Of a stretch of 58,766 nt of DNA, positions 23,475-34,997 are shown in pieces. Source of the stretch: Saccoglossus kowalevskii (lineage: Eukaryota > Hemichordata > Enteropneusta > Harrimaniidae); contig NW_003155240.1 in assembly GCF_000003605.2 (NCBI RefSeq), forward strand, positions 208,019-266,784. Direction: 5' to 3'. Under the pieces are notes generated by a model. That model was not told where the DNA came from. It worked only from the letters and a program-made list of their open reading frames with translations, and did not search any database. The translations under genes and the position numbers were made by a program. The stretch's first letter is position 1. Every line of letters begins with the position of its first letter.

Positions 23475-26400
23475 TTATCCCTTTAAAGGCTGATTGTCCA
23501 TATGAATGTCCTTATACAACACACTAAGTGCATGTTTAAATTGCTGCAATTCAGTTTCTAAGTTGGAAATTCTCTCCAGAGTAGCAAATAATTCCTGTAG
23601 TTTCCCTTCAATTTGTTTACCATTATGCTCATATGACTGATACATAGCTTGTTCCAATGTGCCGCAAGACTTTTCAATCTTAAAGACAATAAATATTATC
23701 AGAAAATAATTAGATATGCAGTTTACAACAGTGCTTACTCATGTGAAGTGTTACAATGAAGTCAGTTAAGGCATATACATTACAAGTAACCTGTAGAAGC
23801 TGTGAGGGTAAAATTTTTATATTGATTTTTGTTGATTTGCAGCAAATAGTTACCAAACAATGAGAAATCTATAGGATTAGATATACCTCTCAGCTGGCTT
23901 CACATGCATAGTTCAAGGTTGCCTAACCGGTGCTTACTTTACCAGGATTTAGTTACAGCACCTAGACGGTCTGTGGTTACAGCTTCATGTTCCCAGTAAT
24001 CGACATTGTAATTGTAATTGACATTACAATAGAAAATAAAAGACTGGCACTCCCATGCAATTAATAGCAAGTAAAATTCCTGGGATTGAAACATGGACTT
24101 TGAAGTCACTGGTGTAGGCAATGAATAACTTCAAGTTGGCATAATAACAAGGTAGTTTATTTAATCAGTGCTGAACTAGAGGCTGAAATTATAATTATGT
24201 TTGTTGTCATATAATTTGTTTATTTCAAGTCAAATAGAATACACTGGTGAAAGGATGTTTTGGGGGTGTAATGTATATGGAGGGGTAGGGATAGGTGTCA
24301 TATATTTTGTTCATTTCCAACTCTCATGAAGTCTCATAGAATTTCACTTAATTTATTTTCGCTGAAAAGCATTACGTGTGGAACTAATTTTCACTGTGCT
24401 GTGTCAAGTCTCAATAGAGTATGAGGGAAATGGCATTTTCATTGGAATTTATTTTAGCGGAAAATTTTTCTCAGTGAAAATGAAGTATTCCACATTAGTA
24501 CATATGTACTGCAGTTTATTTTGATTCGTCCCTGAAATCAAAATCAGTATTTTCCACACCCCATATGCAAATCCAGCTACCGGCTTGTTTCCATTGGCAA
24601 CAGAAATATTTTTATTTTCGTCTGCTATTTTCATCCAGTTCTAATCGTTCAAAGCGACATTTTTAGCACATTAGGTGTACCTCACATGGAATACTACGAT
24701 TGAGAGAAATTGATGTATGTTGACCACCTGGAAACTGAGTTTTATAAACCCTGAAGGGCTCTCGGAAGATCCCCCCGCAGTAAAATTAACAATTGCCATG
24801 GAGGCGCAACCATCAACCAGGAGTACCAGGAGGTTTCTGCTGCCGACATTGCGGCGTTACCCAGTTCCAAATAAAGATTACCAACGCCAAATGATTCATT
24901 CAATCCACGGCTAGCAAGCAACATCACAAGCGCCGAAAGTCATCCAAATAAAGATTACCAACGCCAAATGATTCATTCAATCCACGGCTAGCAAGCAACA
25001 TCACAAGCCCCGAAAGTCATCCTGTCAGTGGAGTACCGCAGTTGCATGGCATGCTTACCAAAAAATTGGCTGTTGCATACTCTTTCGCTGGTCTGAAAAA
25101 TGTGTTTAATTAGCTCTCATTCAAGCAACAATGCAGATTTCCCAGTGGGAGTGAAACTATTCGACTCTGCCATTAAAATATAGGGGTGTTTTCAGCAAAA
25201 AACGAATAACCCTGGAATGCACACAACACACTGAATTTTGGAACAAATCGTGCATTATTTACAGCAGCAGAATACCACAGAAATATCAGACGAAACATGA
25301 AAACACTATATATTGTATTTCAGCCTGAACCTTCTATATTGCAATTCCAGGAATTAACCCCATATGTGCATCCATTTTCCACCTTGGTATCACCCACCCC
25401 TGAAAACAAACTCTTAATACCATGCTGAAGCGTTTGGTAACAACAGTTATGTATACACATGGTAGGAGCATGTGCAGTGACATTCTAATTTCAATGATCT
25501 GATGAGCGAGCAATTACCAGAATATGGAGAACATACTTGCCTACAACTGGTCAAGTCAATTTCTTTGGATTTGAATAAGACAGATTTTTGAGTTTATAAA
25601 TCTTAATTTAAAAAAATATAAATTATTTTTAATGCTGGTTCGTTGTGACCAACTTAAGATAAAATGCCATGACCAAAATCTTCACTGAGCAATTATGTTT
25701 GTAAACATTTAATACACGATTTTTGTGTTCCAGAATCAAACCACACAACCCTATTTTTAAATGGCACATGCTATAAAAGCTCTGCTTATTTTGTTGCTTA
25801 TTTTGCATGAATGTACTACACATGACCGGCCTTTGTTTTTGTTGTTTAGTGTATAATTTAGTGGATACAATATGCAAAAAAATTTTGATTGAAAAACATT
25901 ATGGTATCGACAAACTGATTGACTTACAGTCACATGCTCAATATTTTATTTACTCAGAATATTACCAAAGCTGCTTGTGTTGTACAGTGAATCTCATTGA
26001 AACTGATGATTTTTCATTCTACAAGATTATGTTAGGTTTGGCGCAATTTGATTAAAATCCATGAAGAACAAGTGACAACCCAGAAACGTGCAAATACAAA
26101 ATGGGCAGGTGCTGATTGGGTCATATGGGCAGTAAACAGAAATTTGAAATAAAATATATAGTTCCTATTTAGTTGAACGAGGTTAGTGCAGAAGAACTAA
26201 ATTTGTGGATGTTGGTAGTTGGAAAGCTAAATAGAGACAAATAGTCACCAAATACACTACAGTATTAATTTACATGTGGCTAATTAAGACATTTGAGAGA
26301 TGACTGCGGTGGTTACAACCTCAACATTTTAGACGAGCACAATCCTAACTTTGTTTGTAGTTGGCAAGTTCTAGGCTGAACTAAGGTTACAATCCAAAAC

Positions 26401-29400
26401 CAAAACAAGCAGTTTCTCCTGACTATGAAAAGTTAATGTAGGACAGTGGTGCACTCTTACATGATAATGTCATACTCTTCAGAATAGCGGGAGATTAAAT
26501 GTAAATATTCTATGTCATGTTCTTATTATATAATATTTGCACTTAAGGGTTCTTTTGACCTGTCAACAGCCATACCAGTTTTTTTCACAGATTATAGCCA
26601 CAGTATTGCCAATCTCCAAATATATATCGCTTCTATCATGAAGGTATTGGCTTTGGAATATCAGGGGGTGCTACATTATGCCAAAGCAATCTTGCTTTGT
26701 GCAAGTCTGTGATAACAACCAGATAACGTGAATATGGAAACCTCTAAGATGGCGTCAAGTGACAATGAAGCACAGCTCACTGACATATAGGAAAAAAAAA
26801 AACTAAAGGAACTTGAAAGCATGAACGGACTGGACAAAAGCATGACTTTTTTGAATTCTTTCTTTGAAGATTACAAAAAACTAATGCAGTGCATAATAAA
26901 TGAAAATGCATAAAAAAACAACTCTCAGAAAACAAAATTACAAGAATTTGAACAGTACACCTGCAGAAATAATCTTGAAATTAACAGCGTTCCAGTGGAC
27001 AAACACAATGTCACCTCCTTCCCTCTCCAAGATATGGAAACACAAAGAACTGTATGAAATAATATTTACAAATCCAGAAAAAATTGTAATGGTAAAACTA
27101 ATCACGCAATCAACGTAAATATGCATGCAGCTAACAGTTTTCAGAATTTATACTACAAATTCTTACCTGTAATTCCATATTTTTCTTGAAATCACTCAAC
27201 AATGTGGTATCTCTCTTTCTTTTGGCATTAATATCATCTATTAAATTCTGAGCTGCAGCTTGCAACATTTCTCTTGTCCATGGATTTGCAGGTATATTCT
27301 CACTAGATTTAACTATAGTTGCACATTCTGTTGGACCACTGTATAATAAATAAATTAGACACAATTATCGTATAAACAGAGCACACATCTCTAAAGTGGC
27401 TGTGCATATAAACTTGCAAACATGTATGTATGTATTGAATACTTCACAGAGGCATCTGAACCTTTTTTGTCCATAAATACACCTGTCACTAACATGTGCA
27501 TGGGTAACTAATAAAGAAAAGTCTTTATTAAGGTAGAAGCCTACTCATAATTTTTGACAAAATTGGTCATAAATCGCATGACAATGTTCATTAGTTTATT
27601 AAGTACAATCATAAAGCTCATGTCCTATGGTACAATGAAATAGCATTATTTTGTGTGTTACAGTTAAAGCCAGAGGGTCAGCACCTGCGCATGTGTGGGA
27701 ATTGAGTCCCAAGCGGCGATAACAATGCTCGCTAAAAACGGAAAGGCTCATGGGTAGACGCTTGTTTGTAAACAATGACACGCTATGGCCATCTGACACA
27801 TGTGACGACTCCCCCCACTTTCAGCTTTTTGCGAAACGTGTCCTTATATTTTTTGAAAATCGCTATTTTTAGAACAATTCCATAGAACACAATGTAAAAG
27901 AAAAATTGCATTTTTTGACAATTTTAAAACCCAGATTTTTTAAATAATTCAGAACAACAAAAAGTACTCTATCATTAACAATATATGATTTTTTTCAGCC
28001 TATGTCACCAGGCTACAATTTGAGATATTGTATAATATTTCTGCCATAGGAACCTATGGTAAAAGCATGATAATAGTGCAAAAATGATGATTTTTCACTA
28101 AAATACAACCATCAATTTGTCGAAAAAAAGGCCGGTGACCCCAAACTTTTTTTAAGTCAATATTCTTATATTGCCCGGGAGTACAGTTTAATGCAAAATG
28201 AATAAATTCTAGGTATTTTCATTTATGAGTAGGATTCTACTTTAAAAGTACAGCTTCATGAGGCACCACAGTTCCCAAGCCTAATCCCAATTAAGACACT
28301 ATGAATTATACATTAGTCAAAGAGAACAAAACTGACTGGAGATATTTTGTACTACAGAAATGTTAACACACTAAATGATCTTGGTGGTAATGTGTTGCAT
28401 GACTTCCAGTACTCCAAATAGTCTAATGCTGTTGGGAGTTAGTTAGAGCTCTCAAATCATGCATAAGAGAAAAAGAAATAGAGTGATAATAAACAAAATC
28501 AAAAAATCAAGTTATTCCAGTACTGCACCAACTGTGACTTCCAACGTATGTCACTATAATTATATACCGGTATTACAGAGAAAATTCCATTAGTAGAGGT
28601 ATAAACACGTTGAGTTAATAACGATACTAGCTTTCTATTAAGACAAGGAAATCTGTGTGTTTGATTAGCAACACACACTGTACTGACAAATCCAACAAAT
28701 TTTCTTAATAGGAAAACCCTCATGGCACTAAGTGTAGCCTTTCAAAACCAACACCAAAACTGACAGCAATAAAAACTAGTAAAACAGTAAATTTTAAATA
28801 ACAAATGCTTAACTTCAGTGTTACAATTCACAAATTTTCGCAGGAACAGATTAGCACGAACACAAAAAAAATGTCTCTGGTGATCAATTTCAATATCGTC
28901 TTTAAGATCAGGAGTAATTTTGTGACCCAAATAATTAAATAATTCAACAAATTTTTGAATTGGATTGTGACAAAATCATCATCATTTCATTGATGTGCTA
29001 GAACACAATCATCTGTTATCTAAGCTTGGACATAATTAGACTAATAATTACCAGTAATATGTATTTGAGATATAAATAGAATTTTGCAAAAGACAAAAAT
29101 TCGTCAAACAAAATGACTGCTGTTCAGCCATAGTGCATAGAAACTTGATAAAAATCAACTTGCATCTTCGTGGAGTAATATACCGCCGCTGTACCAAAAT
29201 AATCTGAATTGACTTTGTGTTTTTAAGTTATAAGCAACTATTCTAGATTCTAGAAGTGTTCCCCTGTTGTGTAGATGTAGATCAGTGGAAGAATTAACAA
29301 ATTATGCCTGGATATAATTCATCAGATCAATTTGCTACAGAGTGGCTGATATGAACAGAAATAATGATGTTTAAATTTGAAAAAAAAAATGCAATGGAAA

Positions 29401-31885
29401 AATTTAAAAGTCCTTCTTTGAAAGGAAAAAGTAAACAAAATAACAAATAGTACATTTTCTTTAGTATGCATATTCAGTATGTACCAATATATTCAGATTT
29501 TGCCTATATCCTTAGAACATGACTGCTCAGTTTCATCTGATTCTGATGACTGATTCTTGAGATATCAAGTTCACAAATTTGCTGCACAGATGGAGAGACA
29601 GAACCACAACATACGCACTTGTTGACTGTCAATTTTTGACAAACAAAATGGCGACTAGTCAGCCAATTTTGAAAATATAATAGATGTTCTTCAACACACC
29701 AAACGTTGTTACAGCCGTTCTGAGAATTATTCGGACAGTCAGTTAGCAAATTGACTTGCAGCTTTGCAAAACACTTTGGTCTTTGCCCAATCTAGACTTG
29801 TTGGCACCACATGAGTGACGGGCGCGTGGTTTGGGATTACTATTTCATAGGGCTTGTCGGCTTGGTGAATTGCAAGTATTATCTAGCATGCGTTTACAGC
29901 AGCCATTCTTTATTTTTTATAATTATATTGTAATTATTTTCAGTAATTTTGAAAATCACAAGTTGGGTGTTGCTTAAATCTGTCGAAAAATGTCAACCCC
30001 TTGCTCATTTTAGTCAGTTGTACCAAAAATGGACTGGACATAATAACGGTTGTTATACCCCATCATTTTCAAACTGCAGTTGTAAAAGTGATTCGATCAA
30101 GGAAGGCACTTTTGATTTGACAAAGTCCATCAAACCGTTATAATCGAGTTTTCCGTCTGTGTATCCCTGGCGTACTCTCCCACCTCTGTATACAATCTGA
30201 ATTTGATACATAATGCACCAGTAATGTAAAAACAACTTTTAGTTTGGCCAAAAACTGTCGCGAAACTGCAGCGCGTCCTGCTAAGAAACTTCACTTTGAG
30301 CCTTTGCGCCACCGACGAGTCCATTAATACCTGGGGTTACTCAACATTCGGGAGTTGATTTGTAAATTGCGCTATGTCAGGTGGACCCAGATGGTTATAA
30401 CAATTTAAAATAACACTTTGAATGCATATGCAACATATAACCTGTTAATATATGGTAACCAACGCATGTCGTTTTGAAAACAGCGTTTTACCCGCATCTT
30501 GCAAGATAATGGAATGATTCCAATTGTGGGCGTGCCAATACAAGGGCGCCATCAAGTCTAGATTGGAAAAGACCCATATGTTTTGCAAAGTTCCAAGATA
30601 TATTGCTAACTGACTGTCCAAATAATTCTCAGAATGGCTGTAACCATATTTTAAGTTTGATCAGAAGCAGCCAGCACAACTTGAAAATAATGCTCTACAC
30701 TTATAAAACCATATATGATTACCAGTTGGCCACATTATATCTGAACAGAAAAACAAAATCTGGGACACATGTATACCACTGATCATGATCATGTAACAAT
30801 TTTGGGAGAAATCGAGGAACTTCTAGGATGGGCGGAACCTTATCCATAAGTCTGCAAAATGTTCCAAAAATTATTTTAATTGCAAAAATATATTGCAAAA
30901 TAGACCCTGCTTATTAATCCAATTTTTCTGCATAACTTACCTACATCAGCACATATATTTACTATTACTATATACTGTATACTACTAGTATCAGTGCAAC
31001 TTTCTTCCTTGTTACCATACAAACAAAATCAATGACATCCTTTTTTAATAAATTTTTTTGATCAAGCTACCGTGACACACAATTTTTCATAACTTTTTTT
31101 AGAAAGAAAATAACATTCAACCTAAAATCCTGTTATAAGCACTTTTGTTGAGGAAAGTAAGTTGGTAATCTTTAACTTCCTCACATGAATCTTTTTAATG
31201 TATAGTGCTATCTGCAATGAATATTTGGAGATACCTGTGCTCCTAAAATGTATGATTTTGAAAATATAATCTTGTGAATCCCATAATTGTATGAAGCTGT
31301 CAAATGATGTGAAAATCTATATTCATTGTTGTCATTCCCATTGTTCAATTTCACATCAACAAAAATATTGCAATACACTATTCCTGTAAGTAGCGCCCTC
31401 TATTGATGAAAACTTTTTTGATGTCAAAATGATTATCAGAGTTGTGCGTTTCAAACAAACAACTTGTTTCTGAAGTCATCATCAAAAATATAGGAAAATA
31501 CCCCCCCCCCCCAAAGTATTACTGAATGACAACCATGAAATTTTGTACCATGAAAATCTCTCTAGGTTTTATGACATGGAGCTTCAGTGAATTTTGTCTT
31601 CACAAATGCTAAAAAATCCTGAAATTGCAATTTTTTTTTTTATCAGTGACAATTGTTTTTAGTAGATGCTGTAAACGGTGTTCAAGCCACTCATTTACAT
31701 CACACAATCACTTTGTTGTCACTGACAGTTGAACACATGAATTATAGGAATGCACATCAGATTTGCTTCAGTTGAAGAATTTACCTTTGTTCAATGGCAT
31801 CAGGACGCTCAGGCTCATGTGGCATATATTCATCACCAGGTACCATCTGGAAATTATTTCCATTGCTATGTGTACTACTTGCCAT
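23475..31885 (-). CDS. SYCE2: SYCE2-like synaptonemal complex central element protein, 3 coding exons, 158 aa
   Basis: Coding exons on the minus strand: 31885-31785 (residues 1-33, phase 2 end), 27338-27167 (34-91, phase 0 end), 23678-23475 (92-158 and stop). All junctions are GT-AG and the phases agree. Residues ~58-150 match vertebrate SYCE2 in order and spacing: MLQAAAQNLIDDINAKRKRD, then LLSDFKKNMELQ, LEQAMYQSYE, GKLQELFATLERIS, NLETELQQFKHALSVLYKDI. These are heptad-patterned helices, as expected for the SYCE2-TEX12 filament of the meiotic synaptonemal complex central element. Residues 1-55 are polar and disordered. The start is firm because an in-frame TAG lies just upstream of ATG 31885. 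It is shorter than human SYCE2 (218 aa), mainly lacking the long C-terminal tail. A non-coding 5' exon is proposed near 34950. Identification is from remembered family patterns; the C-terminal half is the strongest part. Confidence 0.88.
24338..24500. mobile_element. Degraded MITE, TACTGTGAAATACTTTATTTT family (copy 3)
   Basis: It contains TTTATTTTCGCTGAAAAGC on the left and CAGTGAAAATGAAGTATTCC on the right in inverted arrangement, as in copies 1 and 2. The left terminus is eroded. It lies in intron 3 (27166-23679) of the SYCE2-like gene. Confidence 0.45.
24867..25020. repeat. Near-identical 77-bp tandem duplication
   Basis: Two head-to-tail 77-bp copies (24867-24943 and 24944-25020) begin CCAAATAAAGATTACCAACG and differ at about one base, so the duplication is recent. 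It lies in an intron of the SYCE2-like gene. The frames across it show no recognised protein. Confidence 0.9.
27528..28245. mobile_element. 718-bp TTAA-flanked TIR element (piggyBac-type target site)
   Basis: TTAA at 27528-27531 and 28242-28245 flanks 19-bp terminal inverted repeats (27532-27550 and 28223-28241, 17 of 19 matching; GGTAGAAGCCTACTCATAA against the complement of the right end). TTAA duplication is characteristic of piggyBac-type transposases. There is no transposase frame, so it is non-autonomous. It lies in the intron between SYCE2-like coding exons 1 and 2. Confidence 0.75.
29704..30650. mobile_element. ~947-bp element with ~105-bp terminal inverted repeats carrying a protein fragment
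   Basis: The left arm (29704-29807) and right arm (about 30545-30650) are reverse complements at roughly 80% identity. Shared blocks include CTAACTGACTGTCC, AATAATTCTCAGAA, TTTTGCAAAG and AAGTCTAGATTGG. The interior includes a short minus-strand frame resembling half a PB1 domain (30053-30211). No transposase frame is visible. The element sits in the SYCE2-like intron, in the same orientation as the host gene if judged by the frame. Confidence 0.65.
30053..30211 (-). pseudogene. PB1-like domain fragment (captured exon?) inside the TIR element
   Basis: An ATG at 30211 opens a 52-residue frame: YQIQIVYRGGRVRQ, then LDYNGLMDFVKSKVPSL, then LLQLQFENDG, with a GG|GTATAA possible splice donor right after. 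The order (beta strand with YRGG-R, then a helix 'xxxLMDFVKSKxPSL', then a strand 'LQLxFENDG') is that of the first two thirds of a PB1 domain, stopping before the acidic OPCA end. PB1 domains mediate protein-protein interaction. I infer a host exon captured by a transposon; the assignment rests on pattern only. Confidence 0.4.
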
Positions 31886-33743
31886 TTCTATTTTGTAATT
31901 GTGCAAATCTCCAGTGATTTCACCTTTGAGAGAAGAAATTATAATTTACCGGTACATATACACAAAGCCCAAAGTTGCATTCTCAGATAATAATTTTAAA
32001 TTATTGTTGCTATGTGACATACTGAATGGTATAATTTAAGTGTTTCACCACCAGTTCTTTTTTATCATCACAAATTCACCTGATTTTTTTCTGCACTTTT
32101 TTCTTATATTCTTTAATATTTCTCGAAATGAACCCTTAATTTTACTCAAAAAACAAACAAACAATACCGCGAAATGTGCTTGAACCACAAACCATCCCTT
32201 GAAGCAATGTCGCATAATACAGAGTATATATTCCAAGTTTGAATTAAATCAGTTAATACAAAGCTTAAACATTGAAAAAATATCATTTTCATCCTAGTCT
32301 TTTGACCAAAAGTTACATATTTTGACTCTTGAAATACTTTGATTGTGAAATTGCAGCAATCAATATATGTAATGTATTGTGCATCACCTATAATTGCATA
32401 TACTAAACTGAAAATTCAGTTGCTTTATCCCCTTAGAGCCGTGAAAACCAAGCTGCCTTGACTGTTGTATTACTACCAAAAGTGTCTCATGACAAGGATC
32501 ACTTTCAGTGCCATAACTGTACAACAAAATAGATGCACTGCTATGCAACTATTTCTTTGAATCCTAAAAGCTTCTCTTGCTCTACTGCTGGGTTCCCGAA
32601 CTGATAGCGGGCTCATCGTTTGTGCGCTTGAGTATATTGTGTGACCGGGGGTCAACAAACTGGAAGGTAAGACAGGTATTTTGGGAGTTGAAAAACTATG
32701 TCACTACCATATTTTACTCCTTGAAACACACATGTACCATCTCTATTTCAGTCCATTTTCTCTGAAAAATCATCTTTTTCAACTGGAATTCCACGTTTCT
32801 CAGCTGTCATAAATAGTTCTAGCTGCCCTCACTCTGCTAACTACTGTTTAAAATATGCTGCTGACTTCTTCCGGGTTGCATGTCTACCAGCGTCTTTTGA
32901 CTTTTCGGAACTTGTAATTAAAGGGCCATAGCAGTGCAAGAATAGCTGCTCCTAGTCTTGTTGCCCTGAAAATGGTGGTGGTGTCAGCAAAGCGTGATGC
33001 CATACAGACATATTTGTTCATTTATTAAGTAATTAGATATATGTTTATTTATCACTCATTTGTATTAATTTACATATTCATTTATTTAGTTGTTTATTAA
33101 TTTGGTTAGTTTATCTAATACACTTATTTTTGGCTCTCTGCTTTATACATTATAATTTAATTCCAGTGTATATTGAAAATCAGACTAGACTAGCAGTAAG
33201 CTATTTTCTGATTTCCTTTTTACCTAATATATATATTTTTTCTTACCAATTGGGTTTCTCTGTATTTTTTTTTGTGTGTGTGGCTTACTTTTGCTATTAT
33301 TTTTCATGTTTCTTATTGTTATTATTATTGGGTAAATAAATATTATTATTATTATTATTAAATCAGAGCCATAGAAGAGCCTTGTCACTCCAGAGGAGAA
33401 GCGAGAAATGAGCCAATTCAAAGCATTGCATTGCATTTTTTAGACAAACAAGACATGTGACAGTGGCAGTGTTTGCATACAGAACTGTGATAATTGTGAT
33501 TTTCTCCACTGAACCATTGCTCTTCTGTTAAGATGCATGAAGTCGCTGATTGAACACTAGATCACAATTTAGCTAAATGATTGCCAATGTGTCTCTATAA
33601 CAATAAATAAAGTTTGTTTAATCACAGTTCATAAATTGTTGCAAGCACATTGAAGAAATGGTTTTGATGTGTGTAAATGATAGAATAGACAAACAGTATA
33701 TTAAAATTTGTGACTGTGTAATATCGCATTTATTAAATTCATT

Positions 33744-33927
33744 TACCGTAAAATCTGTATTAGAAGCAACATCTCTAATAGAAGCCGCACACATTTTTTT
33801 GGAACAATTGAGAACCAAAAATTCACCATTTCTCAAATGTGTAGATTCTCTAATAGAAGCCGCATCTCCTCTGTTGCATTGTACCATTTTAATAGAAGCC
33901 GCGGCTTCTAATACATATTTTACAGTA
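33744..33927. mobile_element. 184-bp palindromic MITE with TA flanks (copy 2)
   Basis: Same family and same length as 5969-6152, in opposite orientation. The left TIR starts 33746 (CCGTAAAATCTGTATTAGAA), the right TIR is 33901-33925, and TA lies on both sides. The minus-strand translation of the interior closely matches the plus-strand translation of copy 1, showing that the copies are related but diverged. It lies in the 5' intron of the SYCE2-like gene. Confidence 0.85.
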
Positions 33928-34949
33928 GTAATTTTCATGTCACTTTCTCACTATGAAAATTACTACACTTGTTTAATAAATACAATATATCATGTAGCCT
34001 GACAAGTAGGTGTGAGTGATGCCCTCACCAGCAGAACAACATCATACCCCAATAACACCTGACAGAATAAAGTATGTCTCTGGCAAGATCAATACTGCGA
34101 GTTTGGAAGTTCACGCCTTTTTGCAATGAGTTTCAATGAATACTAGTATTCATTTTGGTGGTCATGGTAATACCGTCAATTAAAGCCGTGTTTGCATTGT
34201 CAGCAAAAATCATAGCCTGTTTTCAACAAGATGATAAACATAGGGCGGAAATTTGCCAGCACCTTATCACACATTATGTCAACAACAAAATAAACTCTTG
34301 CCGTGAATGGTTACTTTTTCATGGTTGTCACTATCTGACGTTCCTGCAATGTGATTGGTACCGACAAAAAATCGTGAAGAAGGTGAAAAACTGTATCGCT
34401 CTGTCAGGCGTGTGTTAGGTTTGGAACTCCACAACTCACGCAACCTTGTCAATGTCAGGCTATATAACACATCAAACAATGGATAAATATACTTACACCA
34501 GTACCTGATAAATTTCAACAAGATCAATAATTTATTGCCAAATGATTAAATTCTGCTCACGATACTCTTTATTGTTAATATGATTAACAAAATTATAGTA
34601 ATTTGCCAACAGTACCTTCAGTCCCATTACAAGACAGCTAAAACAAGAATATTGATATTCCTTTCAGATAATCTTCCTAAAAATGTGAATATTCTCAGAA
34701 ATCAGAATATAGCTCATTTTTTACATGAGTTGTTTATTATATGAGCAGTTTTCACCCCCCCCCCCAAAAAAAACCGTCACAAATTATATGAATCAAGTCA
34801 ATTTCATAAGTCACCGGTAAACAATTTAGTGGTGTGCGACCGACAGCAACTTCTGATGGGAATATGAAAAACAATGAAAGTTTTCGATTAAGTTCTTACA
34901 ATGGAACTCGTCATTTTATGAAAGAAATTGTACCTTTGTAAAATCTTAC

Positions 34950-34997
34950 CCAATTTTTTGCTTCTGGGCGAAATTTCGTGCTTCGATGAGACCGCAT
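34950..34997 (-). other. Proposed 5'UTR exon of the SYCE2-like gene with an upstream ORF
   Basis: A donor (TTGG|GTAAGATT, GT at 34949-34948) ends a possible leader exon whose 5' limit is unknown. The matching acceptor (TTCTTCTCTCAAAG) precedes 31923. In the spliced leader, an ATG at 34997 would open a short frame (MRSHRSTKF...) that continues through the junction and stops at a TAG two bases before the SYCE2-like ATG. That layout would favour termination-reinitiation control. The linkage of this exon to the gene is inferred, not shown. Confidence 0.35.

Noticed and set aside
24717-25030. Opposed frames over the 77-bp duplication, locally GC-richer and gene-like in composition.
   Set aside because: No recognised motif, frames are short, and the exact tandem duplication breaks rather than extends any protein.
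33618-33938. 106-codon minus-strand frame similar to the 5961-6332 plus-strand frame.
   Set aside because: The similarity comes from two copies of the same non-coding MITE read in equivalent frames, not from a gene family.
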